A program made the translations under genes and the position numbers. 64,000 nt of DNA from UBA1715 sp045600045 (GTDB taxonomy: Bacteria; Bacteroidota; Bacteroidia; Bacteroidales; UBA1715), in NCBI GenBank assembly GCA_045600045.1, contig JAZRXD010000051.1, positions 1-64,000 on the forward strand. Reading direction: 5' to 3'. Under the pieces are notes generated by a model, which was not told where the DNA came from, made no database searches, and was given only the letters and a program-made list of their open reading frames with translations. Of this stretch, positions 1 to 9,136 are shown in pieces (the first letter of the stretch is position 1; each line of letters starts with the position of its first letter).

Positions 1-128
1 GGATAGGTTTTCATTTGGAATTTCATTGGGAATAGAGTATAAATTTAAGTAAACTAAGAATACAAAGGGCAAATTTGTCTTTCTGTAAACAAATATTAAT
101 GCACAACGGGTATTCTATTCACATTTTA

Positions 129-136
129 TATATTTG
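129..136 (+). promoter_or_regulatory. -7 promoter element of the MBOAT gene
   Basis: TATATTTG matches the Bacteroidota -7 consensus TAnnTTTG and lies 30 bp before the start codon at 167. No TTG is found 19 bp upstream, so only the -7 half is supported. The 128 bases before it hold no recognisable gene. Confidence 0.55.
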
Positions 137-166
137 CAAGTTTTTTAAAATATCTATTGCAATAAT

Positions 167-1573
167 ATGATTTTTAACTCTTTAGCCTTTTTGGCTTTTT
201 TCCCATTAGTTTGCGTAATCTATTTTGTATTGCCAAGCAAATTTCGAAATTATTTCTTACTAGTTGCCAGCTATTATTTCTACATGAACTGGGAACCTAT
301 GTATGCTTTACTCATTTTTGCTTCAACGGCAACTACATATGGTTGTTCCTTACTTTTAGAAAAAGTTTCCAAGCAGAAGAAAAAAATAGTTCTTGCACTA
401 AGTTTATTCCTCAATTTTGGCATTCTTTTCACATTTAAATATTACAACTTCATAACAGAAAGTGTCTTTGCAATTTTGCAATATGCGGATATTCGCTGCG
501 AAATGCCAAAATTCACGTTGTTACTTCCTGTAGGAATCTCATTTTATACATTTCAGGCTGTCGGATATACTATCGATGTATATAAACAAAAAATTAAAGC
601 AGAACGAAATTTCTTTACCTATGCTTTATTCGTTTCTTTCTTTCCTCAATTAGTCGCAGGACCTATTGAACGGGCAAAAAATCTTTTGCCACAATTTTCT
701 GAAAAACACACTTTTTCTGCAGATAGATGTCTCTCTGCTCTGAAACTCATGCTTTGGGGCTATTTCATGAAATTGTGTATTGCCGACCAAATTTCATCGT
801 ATGTCGATGCTGTATTTAATAATGTAGAAAATCATAATGGTACATCAATGCTGGTTGCCGCCATGTGCTTTGCTTTTCAAATTTATTGTGATTTTGCCGG
901 TTATTCTTTAATTGCAATTGGAGCGGCAAAATTTCTGGGCTTTAATTTGATGGAAAACTTTCGTCGTCCGTATTTTTCGGTAAACTTCAAAGAATTTTGG
1001 CATCGTTGGCATATTTCTCTTTCTACATGGTTTACCGATTATGTGTATATCCCACTTGGTGGAAATCGTGTGAAATACACACGACATTTGTTTAATTTAT
1101 TGGTCACTTTTTTGATAAGTGGGTTATGGCATGGTGCAAATTGGACATTTGTATTATGGGGTGCAACTCATGGCTTATTACTTGTTTTCGAAAATATCTT
1201 TTGGAAGCTTTTTGGCAAACGCGAAATACATCATTTGGCATATCGCATTCCTAAAATGTTTCTCGTTTTTGTTGTAGCTAGTTTTGCGTGGATTTTCTTT
1301 AGGGCCAATACAGTGACCGACGCGTTTATTATTTTTAAATGTATATTCACAAAACCCGGGCATTTGTTTATTAATACTCCAGTTGTGAGCCAAGCTACTA
1401 TTTCTTTTGTAATACTTTTATTTAAAGAAATTATTGATGAATGGGATCTGCCAATTCATTTCCTAAATTCTAAACGAACATGGTGGAATATTACATGTAG
1501 TATTTTACTTGTTTGCTACATTATGTTAATGGGATCACTTGAAGGCGAGCAATTTATTTATTTCCAATTTTAG
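167..1573 (+). CDS. MBOAT family O-acyltransferase (AlgI/DltB-like)
   Basis: This is a polytopic inner-membrane acyltransferase of the membrane-bound O-acyltransferase family, which moves acyl groups across the membrane onto an extracytoplasmic glycan or polymer. The 468-residue length is normal for AlgI-like members. Hydrophobic helices run through the whole chain. The family signature SGLWHGANWTFVLWG is present and its invariant histidine is His322, the same number as the catalytic His of AlgI. PVGISFYTFQAVGYTIDVYK and FWHRWHISLSTW are further family motifs. The next gene starts 4 bp downstream and encodes an SGNH-like protein, the usual periplasmic partner that completes acyl transfer. The acceptor (exopolysaccharide, lipid or protein glycan) cannot be told from the sequence. 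The family call is secure; the substrate is unknown. Confidence 0.93.
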   Translation: MIFNSLAFLAFFPLVCVIYFVLPSKFRNYFLLVASYYFYMNWEPMYALLIFASTATTYGCSLLLEKVSKQKKKIVLALSLFLNFGILFTFKYYNFITESVFAILQYADIRCEMPKFTLLLPVGISFYTFQAVGYTIDVYKQKIKAERNFFTYALFVSFFPQLVAGPIERAKNLLPQFSEKHTFSADRCLSALKLMLWGYFMKLCIADQISSYVDAVFNNVENHNGTSMLVAAMCFAFQIYCDFAGYSLIAIGAAKFLGFNLMENFRRPYFSVNFKEFWHRWHISLSTWFTDYVYIPLGGNRVKYTRHLFNLLVTFLISGLWHGANWTFVLWGATHGLLLVFENIFWKLFGKREIHHLAYRIPKMFLVFVVASFAWIFFRANTVTDAFIIFKCIFTKPGHLFINTPVVSQATISFVILLFKEIIDEWDLPIHFLNSKRTWWNITCSILLVCYIMLMGSLEGEQFIYFQF

Positions 1574-1577
1574 AAAT

Positions 1578-2528
1578 ATGAAAAAAATCATGTTGAAATT
1601 TTTGGGTATTCTTGCAATTGTTGCAATTTCACTTTTTGCAATTGACAGAGTTGTTGGTATTGCAGGTGAAAAAATAGTATCCGAGTTTTCTCCAAGTACA
1701 AGTTTCGGCATGATTCACCATGGATTGTTCGCCGTTGAAACTGATGCACTTATTGTCGGCTCTTCTCGAGGAAAATTACATTATGATCCCAATATTTTGA
1801 CTGATAGTTTAGGTTTAGATTTCTATAACATTGGGAATAATAGTTATCGTGTAAACATGAACTGCTGCCTAATCAATACTATTCTTGACCGTTATTCACC
1901 AAAATTAATTATATGGGAAATTTCTTCAACGGATTGGCTTATAACCTTCACAGAACCCTATGAAGAATACTTTCCTTATTACAATCGTTTACCATACGTA
2001 AAGCAAATGTGCAACGAGCAAAAAACGAACTGGAACGACCGTTTGAAAATGAAATCTAACCTATACTGTTACAATTCTATGTTCGGGAAAATGTATCAGG
2101 CATATCCAAACAACAAAATGCTCGACAATCGAGGCTTTCGTAATACACTAACTCTCTCTTACATGAAAGGGAAGAGTTTATATACAGAAAAAAAAGATAC
2201 TTCAACAAATTTCGAAAGGAATTCAGCAAAAGTTCGACAAATTTTAGATCGAGCAAAGGAACAGAATGTTCAAATTGTTTTCCTACTTTCTCCTCGTGCT
2301 TTTATCCCTAACCCTGCAACCGAGCCTGCGTATATGGAGTTTTTGAAAATAGTTGATGAATATGATGTTCCCTTTATAAACAACGAATTTCATCCATATT
2401 TTTTGGATAATTTGGAACTCTTTTATGATAAATGGCATTTGACATTAGAAGGTGCAAAAATATATACACGCATAGTTGCGCAACAAATGCGTGAGCTAAA
2501 CTTGAGCGTTCTTGCCGAAAACAAATAA
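1578..2528 (+). CDS. SGNH-hydrolase-like partner of the MBOAT protein
   Basis: A 316-residue protein with one N-terminal membrane anchor (MKKIMLKFLGILAIVAISLF) and a periplasmic domain. It carries a GSSR motif (Gly61-Ser62-Ser63-Arg64), which fits block I of SGNH/GDSL-type hydrolases and AlgX/DltD-like proteins, and a C-terminal DKWH (Asp284-His287) fitting the DxxH block. I chose the ATG at 1578 rather than an in-frame ATG at 1539, because 1578 gives a clean signal anchor and avoids a 35-bp overlap with the MBOAT gene. It is certainly co-transcribed with that gene. Known pairs work with MBOAT loading the acyl group and the SGNH protein transferring it to the acceptor; applying that here is inference. 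A related protein lies at 22328-23275. Confidence 0.75.
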   Translation: MKKIMLKFLGILAIVAISLFAIDRVVGIAGEKIVSEFSPSTSFGMIHHGLFAVETDALIVGSSRGKLHYDPNILTDSLGLDFYNIGNNSYRVNMNCCLINTILDRYSPKLIIWEISSTDWLITFTEPYEEYFPYYNRLPYVKQMCNEQKTNWNDRLKMKSNLYCYNSMFGKMYQAYPNNKMLDNRGFRNTLTLSYMKGKSLYTEKKDTSTNFERNSAKVRQILDRAKEQNVQIVFLLSPRAFIPNPATEPAYMEFLKIVDEYDVPFINNEFHPYFLDNLELFYDKWHLTLEGAKIYTRIVAQQMRELNLSVLAENK

Positions 2529-2626
2529 GCGGGGTATTGATAAAGAATTGAATCTTCGATAGTAGAGACAATTTTGTTTTTGGGGAAGTGTACATCGGCA
2601 ATAATTCTTTTCTTTAAAAAAGATTG

Positions 2627-2634
2627 TACATTTG
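2627..2634 (+). promoter_or_regulatory. -7 promoter element of the alkaline phosphatase gene
   Basis: TACATTTG fits TAnnTTTG and lies 21 bp before the ATG at 2656. The 127-bp gap after the SGNH gene therefore probably separates two transcription units. Confidence 0.55.
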
Positions 2635-2655
2635 TGAACTTAAACTTTTCTGGAA

Positions 2656-5600
2656 ATGAAACGAACAGCTATTCTTACTTTTTTTATCCTATCGACATTG
2701 TTTGGTTTTACCCAACCTAAAAACATTATTTTTGTAATGGCCGATGGTGTGGGGTTCAACCATGCCCAAATCATGCAAAACAATAAAAGTTGCCCTCTTG
2801 GCAATTTCCCTGTGAACTACGCTGTGGCAAACTATCCGAGCTATTGGAGCACCCTCGACAAGGAGAAAGATGTGGAATATTTCCGTGGCGACTATCACGT
2901 ACGCCGTGTGTGGGAAGAATTCGACTATGCCGATTCGTTACCTATCGATCCTATAACTGCAGGTTCGGCTCTCGCCACAGGTGTTAAAACCGCCTACGAA
3001 GCTGTGAGTTACGATATGGACGGCACTGAACTCGAAACTATTATTGAACGTGCCATCGAAAAAGGCAAGTCAACTGCTTTGCTTACTGACGGCGACTTGT
3101 TCGGCAATAATGCAGTTTTCCCGTTCGTATGCCATTCACCCGTTGCCAACGATGATGACGATTACGAAAATTTGTTCTTTTCTATGGTGAACAATTCACA
3201 AGTGAATCTTGTGGCTGGTAGTGGAGTGCTAGGCTTGGAAAATTCTAATTGGAGTTTTGTCGATAAAATGGAGGATTTCCCTGACGACTTTTCAAAACAA
3301 GTGTTGTTCTCAACCGAAAACTTCGCTTTGACCGACGAACTCCTCAATTCTTCCCTTGAACTTCTTAATAAAAACAACAACGGATTTGTGGCTGTGGCCG
3401 AATTTTCTAACGTGATTTCTCAGTTTGGCTGCAAGAGCTTTGAACCAACTGTTGGTGCTTTGGATGACATTTCGCGTCGTATAGAGACAATCTACAATTG
3501 GGTGGAACAAAACAGTTCGTGGGACGAAACTCTTATGATTTTTGTCGGTTCCTACGAAATAGGATATTTAGCCAGTTTGTCATTCGACAAAACCAACCCT
3601 ATCACACATTATTTGTCGCAGTCGCCAACCGATATGCAGTATTTCGGCGGGTATCCTACCAATTTGCTTACGCCAATGTTTGCAAAAGGAAATGGTAGCG
3701 AATTGTTTCATAATTACGTCGATGAAACTGACTTTGTGTTGGGAAGTTACATAAGCAACAGTGAAATAGCACAAGTGATTTTCCGTTGCATGCCTAACGA
3801 GGTGAAACAACCCAAGAACATCATTTTTATGGTGAACGATGGCTGCGGCATCAGCCCAATCAAAGCCGCCGACTACTATACTGGCACTACTGCTTCGTAC
3901 GAAAGTTTCCCTGTGCAGTTATGGAACTGCACCCATGCGTCGGTTTCCTCAAGTAACATTACTTCCTTGCAGAGTTGGAACAATACATACGAATCACGTC
4001 TTGCGTGGACTGGCAAAGACTATTTATGGGGCCGCAAAAATGCTACTTGCTCGGGTGCTTCGGGAACAGCTATGGCTACCGGTAAGAAAACTTACTACTA
4101 TTCTTTGGGTGTTGATGTGGAAAAAAATGCACTCAAATCAATCGCACGTTATGCTAAAGAAATGGGTAAGGCTGCTGGCGTTGCCACCAATGCGCCATAC
4201 TACGACGCCACTCCTGGCGCTTTCTTCACCAATGGCGTTTCCCGTGAAAACTACAATGATTTGTCGCGTCAGGTTATCATAGAATCGAATGCCGATGTGG
4301 TGATAGGATGCAGTCATCCTGAATACGACAATAATGCGCAGCTCAAGAATCAACCTGATTATTCAAAAATAGGCGGCAAGGAAATGATTGATGGTTTGCG
4401 TGCCGGAGTAACCGAATATCAGATAGCATCGAATTCTGGTTGGAACACCGTCCGCGATATCGATGGCGATGGTGAACCCGATCCATGGACATTTGTGGAA
4501 GATAGTGCCAATCTTGTGAAATATATGGAAGGTGAAACACCTAAACGTTTGTTTGCTATGCTTCCTGTGGATGGTTCTATGCAGTTCTACCGCGATGGTA
4601 TCAATGTGAAGGAGGTTCACTACGACGATTGGAATGCGGGAATGCCACAACTTTGGCAGATTGCCAAAACGGCAATCAACTGTCTCGACAACAACGAAAA
4701 TGGATTTTTCCTTATGATTGAAGGCGACATGGTTGACAATTCAGGACATAAAAATTATCCAGGACGACAAATCGAGGAACAAATCGAATTCAATCGTACG
4801 GTCGATAGTGTTATTTCGTGGATTGAACGTAATAGCAGTTGGGACGAAACGCTACTTATTGTTACGGCCGACCACGAAACGGGTTTTGTCGCTGATCCTT
4901 ATTTGAAAGAAGACTCCATTATGCTGAAGCATTGGCAAATTATTGATAACGGTGTTGGAAACATGCCGGGACTTGCGTTCTATGCTGTAGATCACTCAAA
5001 CCAACTTGTGCCTTTGTTCGCCAAAGGTGCTGGCTCCGAAGTTCTTTACAACTATGCCGACGAGTGGGATTATGTTCGTGGCAAGTATCTTAATAATTCC
5101 GAAATTGGACAGGCCATGTTTCAATTGTGGGACGGACAGGCTTGCTCGGTAATAAACGAAAGCCCCCAACAAAACTTCACCGATACTATTTTTGTGGCAC
5201 AGTCGCAGGATTTTGAATTCTTTATTCCTAAAGATTTCGTAACCGACAGCGAAGATGAACCTATCATTAAACTAAAATCAGGTCCATCGTGGGTGAATTT
5301 CGACGAAGAACGATTTGTTTTGTATGGTACTACAATGAAACGTCTTGGCACATCAATCATCACGTTCACGGTAACTGACGGACAGACAACAGGTGCCAGC
5401 ATTTCAATAGATTTCTATTTGAAAATATGTGTTTATAAGGAAGAACAACCCGAAGCCGTTGGAGAAATTGCTTCGGAACAAATTGCGGTATATCCGAATC
5501 CTGTAATCGAAAAAATAACGGTAAAAAGTGATTCCGATAACGGTACGATTCTTGTCCGTTCCATCGACGGACGCATTGTCAAGGAAACTGCAATCAAAGG

Positions 5601-5703
5601 TACTCTTACCGAGATTCCTGTTTGTGGTTTGCGTGCGGGTGAATACTTGATTCAAATTATCGAAAACAATAATGTCACGACCAAGAAAGTCATCGTTCGT
5701 TAG
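2656..5703 (+). CDS. Secreted tandem alkaline phosphatase with T9SS sorting domain; first domain degenerate
   Basis: The 1015-residue protein has a signal peptide (about residues 1-19), two alkaline phosphatase domains (about 20-380 and 393-830), an Ig-like stretch (about 845-925) and a C-terminal T9SS type A sorting domain (about 935-1015). Each phosphatase domain opens with the metal-binding motif NIIF(V/M)..DG. The second domain is complete: a Ser466 nucleophile inside CSGASGTAMATGKKT, EGDMVDNSGH, and TADHETG (Asp739-His740). In the first domain the ungapped equivalent of Ser466 is Pro99 in DPITAGSALATGVKT, and the TADHETG position reads VGSYEIG, so that domain has probably lost catalysis. 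Members release phosphate from monoesters outside the cell. The stop overlaps the next start by 32 bp. Confidence 0.9.
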   Translation: MKRTAILTFFILSTLFGFTQPKNIIFVMADGVGFNHAQIMQNNKSCPLGNFPVNYAVANYPSYWSTLDKEKDVEYFRGDYHVRRVWEEFDYADSLPIDPITAGSALATGVKTAYEAVSYDMDGTELETIIERAIEKGKSTALLTDGDLFGNNAVFPFVCHSPVANDDDDYENLFFSMVNNSQVNLVAGSGVLGLENSNWSFVDKMEDFPDDFSKQVLFSTENFALTDELLNSSLELLNKNNNGFVAVAEFSNVISQFGCKSFEPTVGALDDISRRIETIYNWVEQNSSWDETLMIFVGSYEIGYLASLSFDKTNPITHYLSQSPTDMQYFGGYPTNLLTPMFAKGNGSELFHNYVDETDFVLGSYISNSEIAQVIFRCMPNEVKQPKNIIFMVNDGCGISPIKAADYYTGTTASYESFPVQLWNCTHASVSSSNITSLQSWNNTYESRLAWTGKDYLWGRKNATCSGASGTAMATGKKTYYYSLGVDVEKNALKSIARYAKEMGKAAGVATNAPYYDATPGAFFTNGVSRENYNDLSRQVIIESNADVVIGCSHPEYDNNAQLKNQPDYSKIGGKEMIDGLRAGVTEYQIASNSGWNTVRDIDGDGEPDPWTFVEDSANLVKYMEGETPKRLFAMLPVDGSMQFYRDGINVKEVHYDDWNAGMPQLWQIAKTAINCLDNNENGFFLMIEGDMVDNSGHKNYPGRQIEEQIEFNRTVDSVISWIERNSSWDETLLIVTADHETGFVADPYLKEDSIMLKHWQIIDNGVGNMPGLAFYAVDHSNQLVPLFAKGAGSEVLYNYADEWDYVRGKYLNNSEIGQAMFQLWDGQACSVINESPQQNFTDTIFVAQSQDFEFFIPKDFVTDSEDEPIIKLKSGPSWVNFDEERFVLYGTTMKRLGTSIITFTVTDGQTTGASISIDFYLKICVYKEEQPEAVGEIASEQIAVYPNPVIEKITVKSDSDNGTILVRSIDGRIVKETAIKGTLTEIPVCGLRAGEYLIQIIENNNVTTKKVIVR

Positions 5704-8182
5704 TGTTGTCATTCTTTTAGCATTGACTCTGCTGTCGTTGCATTGTACGGCACAGAAAACTTTTTCGGGCAAAGTGTACGATGTCGACTCCAAGGAGCCG
5801 TTGTCGTTTGTGAGTGTGTGGATTAAAGGCACCAACGATGCTGTTTTCACACAAATCGACGGTTCGTTTTCCATTGGTCCCATAAAGTATTCCGATACGG
5901 TTCAGATTACTGCTCTTGGATATAAAGATTTTGAAATAATAGGACGGGACATCACAGCAGACGAAATGTCGGTACAGATGATTCCTGCGGCAATACAAAT
6001 CGATGCCATAACAATCCACCCAGGCAAGAATCCCGCCATTCCTATTGTTAAAAAGGCCATACATAATCGCCGCGATAACCGACCGGAAAATGTTAAGAAC
6101 ATAGAACTGATTCAGTATAATAAACTTAACTTTAGCTTGAGTGGCATCGACAGTACGGTATTCAACGTAGGCTTTTTCCGCAAACATCCCGACGTGTTGG
6201 TTAAAACTAACGACTACGACGATACCTATAATGTGCCGTTGTATTTTTCGGAATATATGAACTACGAGAAACGTAGCGACAATAAGAATCCCGAGGTTCA
6301 GGAAATCGTTAAGAATCAGCATGGAAGTAGTTTCATTGAGAGCGACATTGTTACTAAATATGTTTCGTCACTCGACGAGAAAATGTCGTTCTATACCAAC
6401 ATACGGTTCTTGTCTAAGGATTTCATCAGTCCGATTTCGGCACAGGCTCTGATGTACTATCGCTACTATTTGGACGATTCCCTTGTTGATGGTGGCCGCA
6501 CTTATTATCGCTTGCGCTATCGTCCGCGTAATGCTCAGGATTTGGCGTTTTATGGTTATATGATTATAGAAAAGGAGACAGGCGCATTGGCCGAAATCGA
6601 TGCTACTTTGCAGCCGTCGTCCAATTTGAATTTCGTGCGTAAATTCCGACTTTTTGAGAAATTCCAGCTCACTTCCGAAGGACAATGGTTCAATCGTCAA
6701 CAGAAAATGTCGGTGGAATTTGTTCCTGAACTTTCCAAGGATACTGCTTATAGGGCTATCAATACGCCGCTTACGGCTATTAAAGCAACCACGTTCATAA
6801 TCGATTCGTTGCAAATCAACGATTATTTGGAACATCGTACTGTGCCCGGCCGTTTCAATCTTCGCAAGAGCGACTACGGCCATCGCGACACATCGTTTTT
6901 GTCGCAATACCGTCCCGACACCTTGTCGAGTCTTGATTTGGTAACACAAAAAGCTATAGAAAAAACCAACGACATTCCAACAATCAAGGCCGCCAACAAG
7001 CTGATGAATATGTTCTTGTATGGCTATTTCACTATTTGGAAAATTGATTTTGGACCATATCTGTATTTTGTGCAAAGTAATAAAATAGAAGGAACACGTT
7101 TGAATTTGTGTGCCCGTACATCCAAATCGTTCCACGATAAAATGATGTTTGGCGGATATTTAGGATATGGCTGTAGAAACCATAAATTTAAATATGGATT
7201 GCAGTCTTCTCTACGCATGCCAACAACTAAGTATGGAGCCATTCATCTACGCTATGATCAAAACATCTATCGTATAGGTGATTTTCGGCAACCTTTGGAT
7301 TTTGTTCGTGAAAATGTGCTTGTGCAATCCGACGACAACTTGCTTTCGGCCTTGCTTACCCAAAGCGAAAACGATGCGGTGTATTTTGTGAAACGTGGCG
7401 TTGCCTCCTACGAACAGCAGTTGAATAGGAACTTTACCATAAAACCATGCTATACGCAGGCGACACACTATAATCCACCATTCTTTAATTTTGACACGGT
7501 GAACCAGTTGCCTAAATTCCACACGTATGATTTTAGTTTTGATGTGCGCTTGTCGTTCAAGGAGGAAGTCTCAACCGACCATTTCCGCCATATGTACATC
7601 ACTACACGGTATCCGGTATTCCATTTTAATTTTATGCGTGGGAAATACAATATGGATGGCACGTCCGATTGGTACAATCAGTTCCGCTTGGTAGTGAACC
7701 ACAATATTTTGCTGGGTGTGGGTAAGATTGACTATGTTGTGGAAGCTGGCTATATTTCGAATGCGGTTCCGTTCCCGTTGCTCGAAATACATAGAGGAAA
7801 CGAAACTGGCGGTAGTGGCCAATACTATTTTAATCACATGAATTATATGGAATTTGCCAGCGATGCATTTGTTAATCTATACGTGGAATATGGCCTGAAC
7901 GGCTTCTTCTTCAATAAGATATGGGGTTTACGTAAACTCCAACTCCGCGAATTGCTTACGTTCAAAGCTTGTTATGGTCGACTGCTGAATGATAACAATG
8001 CCGTATTGTCATTGCCAAGCGAAACATACGAACTTTCCTATCCATATATGGAAGCAGGAATCGGTATTACAAATCTTTTGAAGTTTGTGCGATTGGAATA
8101 TATTTGGCGTTTGAATTATCTCGATCATCCGAATCTTAACAGCAAACAAGGGCTGTTCATCCGCTTTAATTTCGAATTCTAA
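5672..8182 (+). CDS. DUF5686 / carboxypeptidase-regulatory-like outer-membrane protein
   Basis: An 836-residue exported protein. A signal peptide (SVVILLALTLLSLHCTAQ, about residues 11-28) is followed by a CarboxypepD_reg-like beta-sandwich (about 30-115: FSGKVYDVDSKEPLSFVSVW). A long C-terminal region of the DUF5686 type follows, rich in alternating aromatic strands and ending in FIRFNFEF, which looks like an outer-membrane beta-barrel finishing on Phe. There is no TonB plug motif, so it is not a SusC homologue. The ATG at 5672 lies inside the phosphatase gene, and no later Met precedes the signal peptide, so the 32-bp overlap is real and suggests translational coupling. The function of the family is not established. 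Confidence 0.82.
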   Translation: MSRPRKSSFVSVVILLALTLLSLHCTAQKTFSGKVYDVDSKEPLSFVSVWIKGTNDAVFTQIDGSFSIGPIKYSDTVQITALGYKDFEIIGRDITADEMSVQMIPAAIQIDAITIHPGKNPAIPIVKKAIHNRRDNRPENVKNIELIQYNKLNFSLSGIDSTVFNVGFFRKHPDVLVKTNDYDDTYNVPLYFSEYMNYEKRSDNKNPEVQEIVKNQHGSSFIESDIVTKYVSSLDEKMSFYTNIRFLSKDFISPISAQALMYYRYYLDDSLVDGGRTYYRLRYRPRNAQDLAFYGYMIIEKETGALAEIDATLQPSSNLNFVRKFRLFEKFQLTSEGQWFNRQQKMSVEFVPELSKDTAYRAINTPLTAIKATTFIIDSLQINDYLEHRTVPGRFNLRKSDYGHRDTSFLSQYRPDTLSSLDLVTQKAIEKTNDIPTIKAANKLMNMFLYGYFTIWKIDFGPYLYFVQSNKIEGTRLNLCARTSKSFHDKMMFGGYLGYGCRNHKFKYGLQSSLRMPTTKYGAIHLRYDQNIYRIGDFRQPLDFVRENVLVQSDDNLLSALLTQSENDAVYFVKRGVASYEQQLNRNFTIKPCYTQATHYNPPFFNFDTVNQLPKFHTYDFSFDVRLSFKEEVSTDHFRHMYITTRYPVFHFNFMRGKYNMDGTSDWYNQFRLVVNHNILLGVGKIDYVVEAGYISNAVPFPLLEIHRGNETGGSGQYYFNHMNYMEFASDAFVNLYVEYGLNGFFFNKIWGLRKLQLRELLTFKACYGRLLNDNNAVLSLPSETYELSYPYMEAGIGITNLLKFVRLEYIWRLNYLDHPNLNSKQGLFIRFNFEF

Positions 8183-8185
8183 ATG

Positions 8186-8216
8186 TTTGTATATTAGAAT
8201 GTTTTCGCTATTTTTG
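8186..8216 (+). promoter_or_regulatory. Two-part Bacteroidota promoter (-33 TTTG, 19 bp, -7 TATTTTTG)
   Basis: TTTG at 8186-8189, a 19-bp spacer and TATTTTTG at 8209-8216 match the Bacteroidota consensus in both boxes and in spacing. The promoter starts 4 bp after the DUF5686 stop and serves the gene at 8240. Confidence 0.7.
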
Positions 8217-8239
8217 TTTCTCAATTAAATAGTATTTCT

Positions 8240-9076
8240 ATGAAAAAATTGTTATTTGTGCTTGCATTGTGCTGTGGCTTTACCGCTGCAAATGCTCAAA
8301 AAGCATTGTTGGATCGTGCATTGAACAATGCCGTGAATGCAGCAGAAAAAGGTGTAAGTAAAGCTGTTACTAAAAAGGTAGAATCGATTGCCGAAAAACA
8401 AATGGAGGCATTCCTTAATAAAAAATTGAGCGCATACGAGCAAAAACTTGCAGAAGAAAGCCGTAAATATCAAGAAGCTCTCGGAGCATGGACAGATTCG
8501 TTGGTCGCAATGTCGAATGTTCCGTTCGAAGATGAATATGTATTTAACACGTTAGTCAATACAGATATTGTTATGACAAGTGAAACAGATGAGCAGGAAA
8601 CAATGAAATGTACATACTATTTGAACAAGGATGCTCAATATTATGGTTTTGGAATTGAAGGTATGATTTCCGTAGTTGACTATAAAAACTCTGTAATGGT
8701 TTGTTTCTCGACAAACGATACAAGTAAGGTTTATTTCGCATACAAATGTGCATCGGAAAACCTTCTTACGGCAGAAGTCTTGAATCCAACTCTTGGGACA
8801 AAAACAGTTTGTGGATATAGCTGCGAAGGATATTCAATAAAAGATGTTTATTTTACTGGTGAGTGCTGGGTTTCGCATAGCTCTGATTTAGATGGACTCT
8901 ACTCGAACAAATATATCGAATCAGTTACGTCGAAAGGATTCCCTCTTTTGTCGCAAGGAACCATGACCAACGAAAGCGGTCAAAAAGTGAAATATGTTTC
9001 GGAGGCGAAAAGTGTGAAAACCAATGCAGGATTTAAGCTTCGCAAAGCCGACTATAAAAACATGTTTGAAGAATAG
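8240..9076 (+). CDS. Small secreted protein of unknown function
   Basis: A 278-residue protein with a clear signal peptide (MKKLLFVLALCCGFTAANAQ, cleavage expected after residue 19). The segment at about residues 24-85 is Ala-, Lys- and Glu-rich and probably helical or coiled coil (AEKGVSKAVTKKVESIAEKQ). The remaining 190 residues look like a beta-rich periplasmic domain with two close cysteines (VCGYSCEGYS). It has no T9SS tail and no lipobox, so it is probably periplasmic. It has its own two-part promoter. I do not recognise the family and assign no function. Confidence 0.7.
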   Translation: MKKLLFVLALCCGFTAANAQKALLDRALNNAVNAAEKGVSKAVTKKVESIAEKQMEAFLNKKLSAYEQKLAEESRKYQEALGAWTDSLVAMSNVPFEDEYVFNTLVNTDIVMTSETDEQETMKCTYYLNKDAQYYGFGIEGMISVVDYKNSVMVCFSTNDTSKVYFAYKCASENLLTAEVLNPTLGTKTVCGYSCEGYSIKDVYFTGECWVSHSSDLDGLYSNKYIESVTSKGFPLLSQGTMTNESGQKVKYVSEAKSVKTNAGFKLRKADYKNMFEE

Positions 9077-9090
9077 ATGGTCCCCCTCGC

Positions 9091-9120
9091 TTGGAAATAT
9101 AGATGTTTTCCGTATGTTTG
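9091..9120 (+). promoter_or_regulatory. Two-part Bacteroidota promoter (-33 TTG, 19 bp, -7 TATGTTTG)
   Basis: TTG at 9091-9093 and TATGTTTG at 9113-9120 are separated by exactly 19 bp and lie 16 bp before the ATG at 9137. Confidence 0.7.
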
Positions 9121-9136
9121 TAGTGAAATATAGAAT

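Noticed and set aside
1539..1577. Upstream ATG that would extend the SGNH-like protein by 13 residues
   Set aside because: It would overlap the MBOAT gene by 35 bp and put polar residues before a signal anchor that starts cleanly at 1578.
3839..4282. 147-codon plus-strand frame within the alkaline phosphatase gene
   Set aside because: It is an alternative frame of the second phosphatase domain, whose active-site motifs are all in the main frame.
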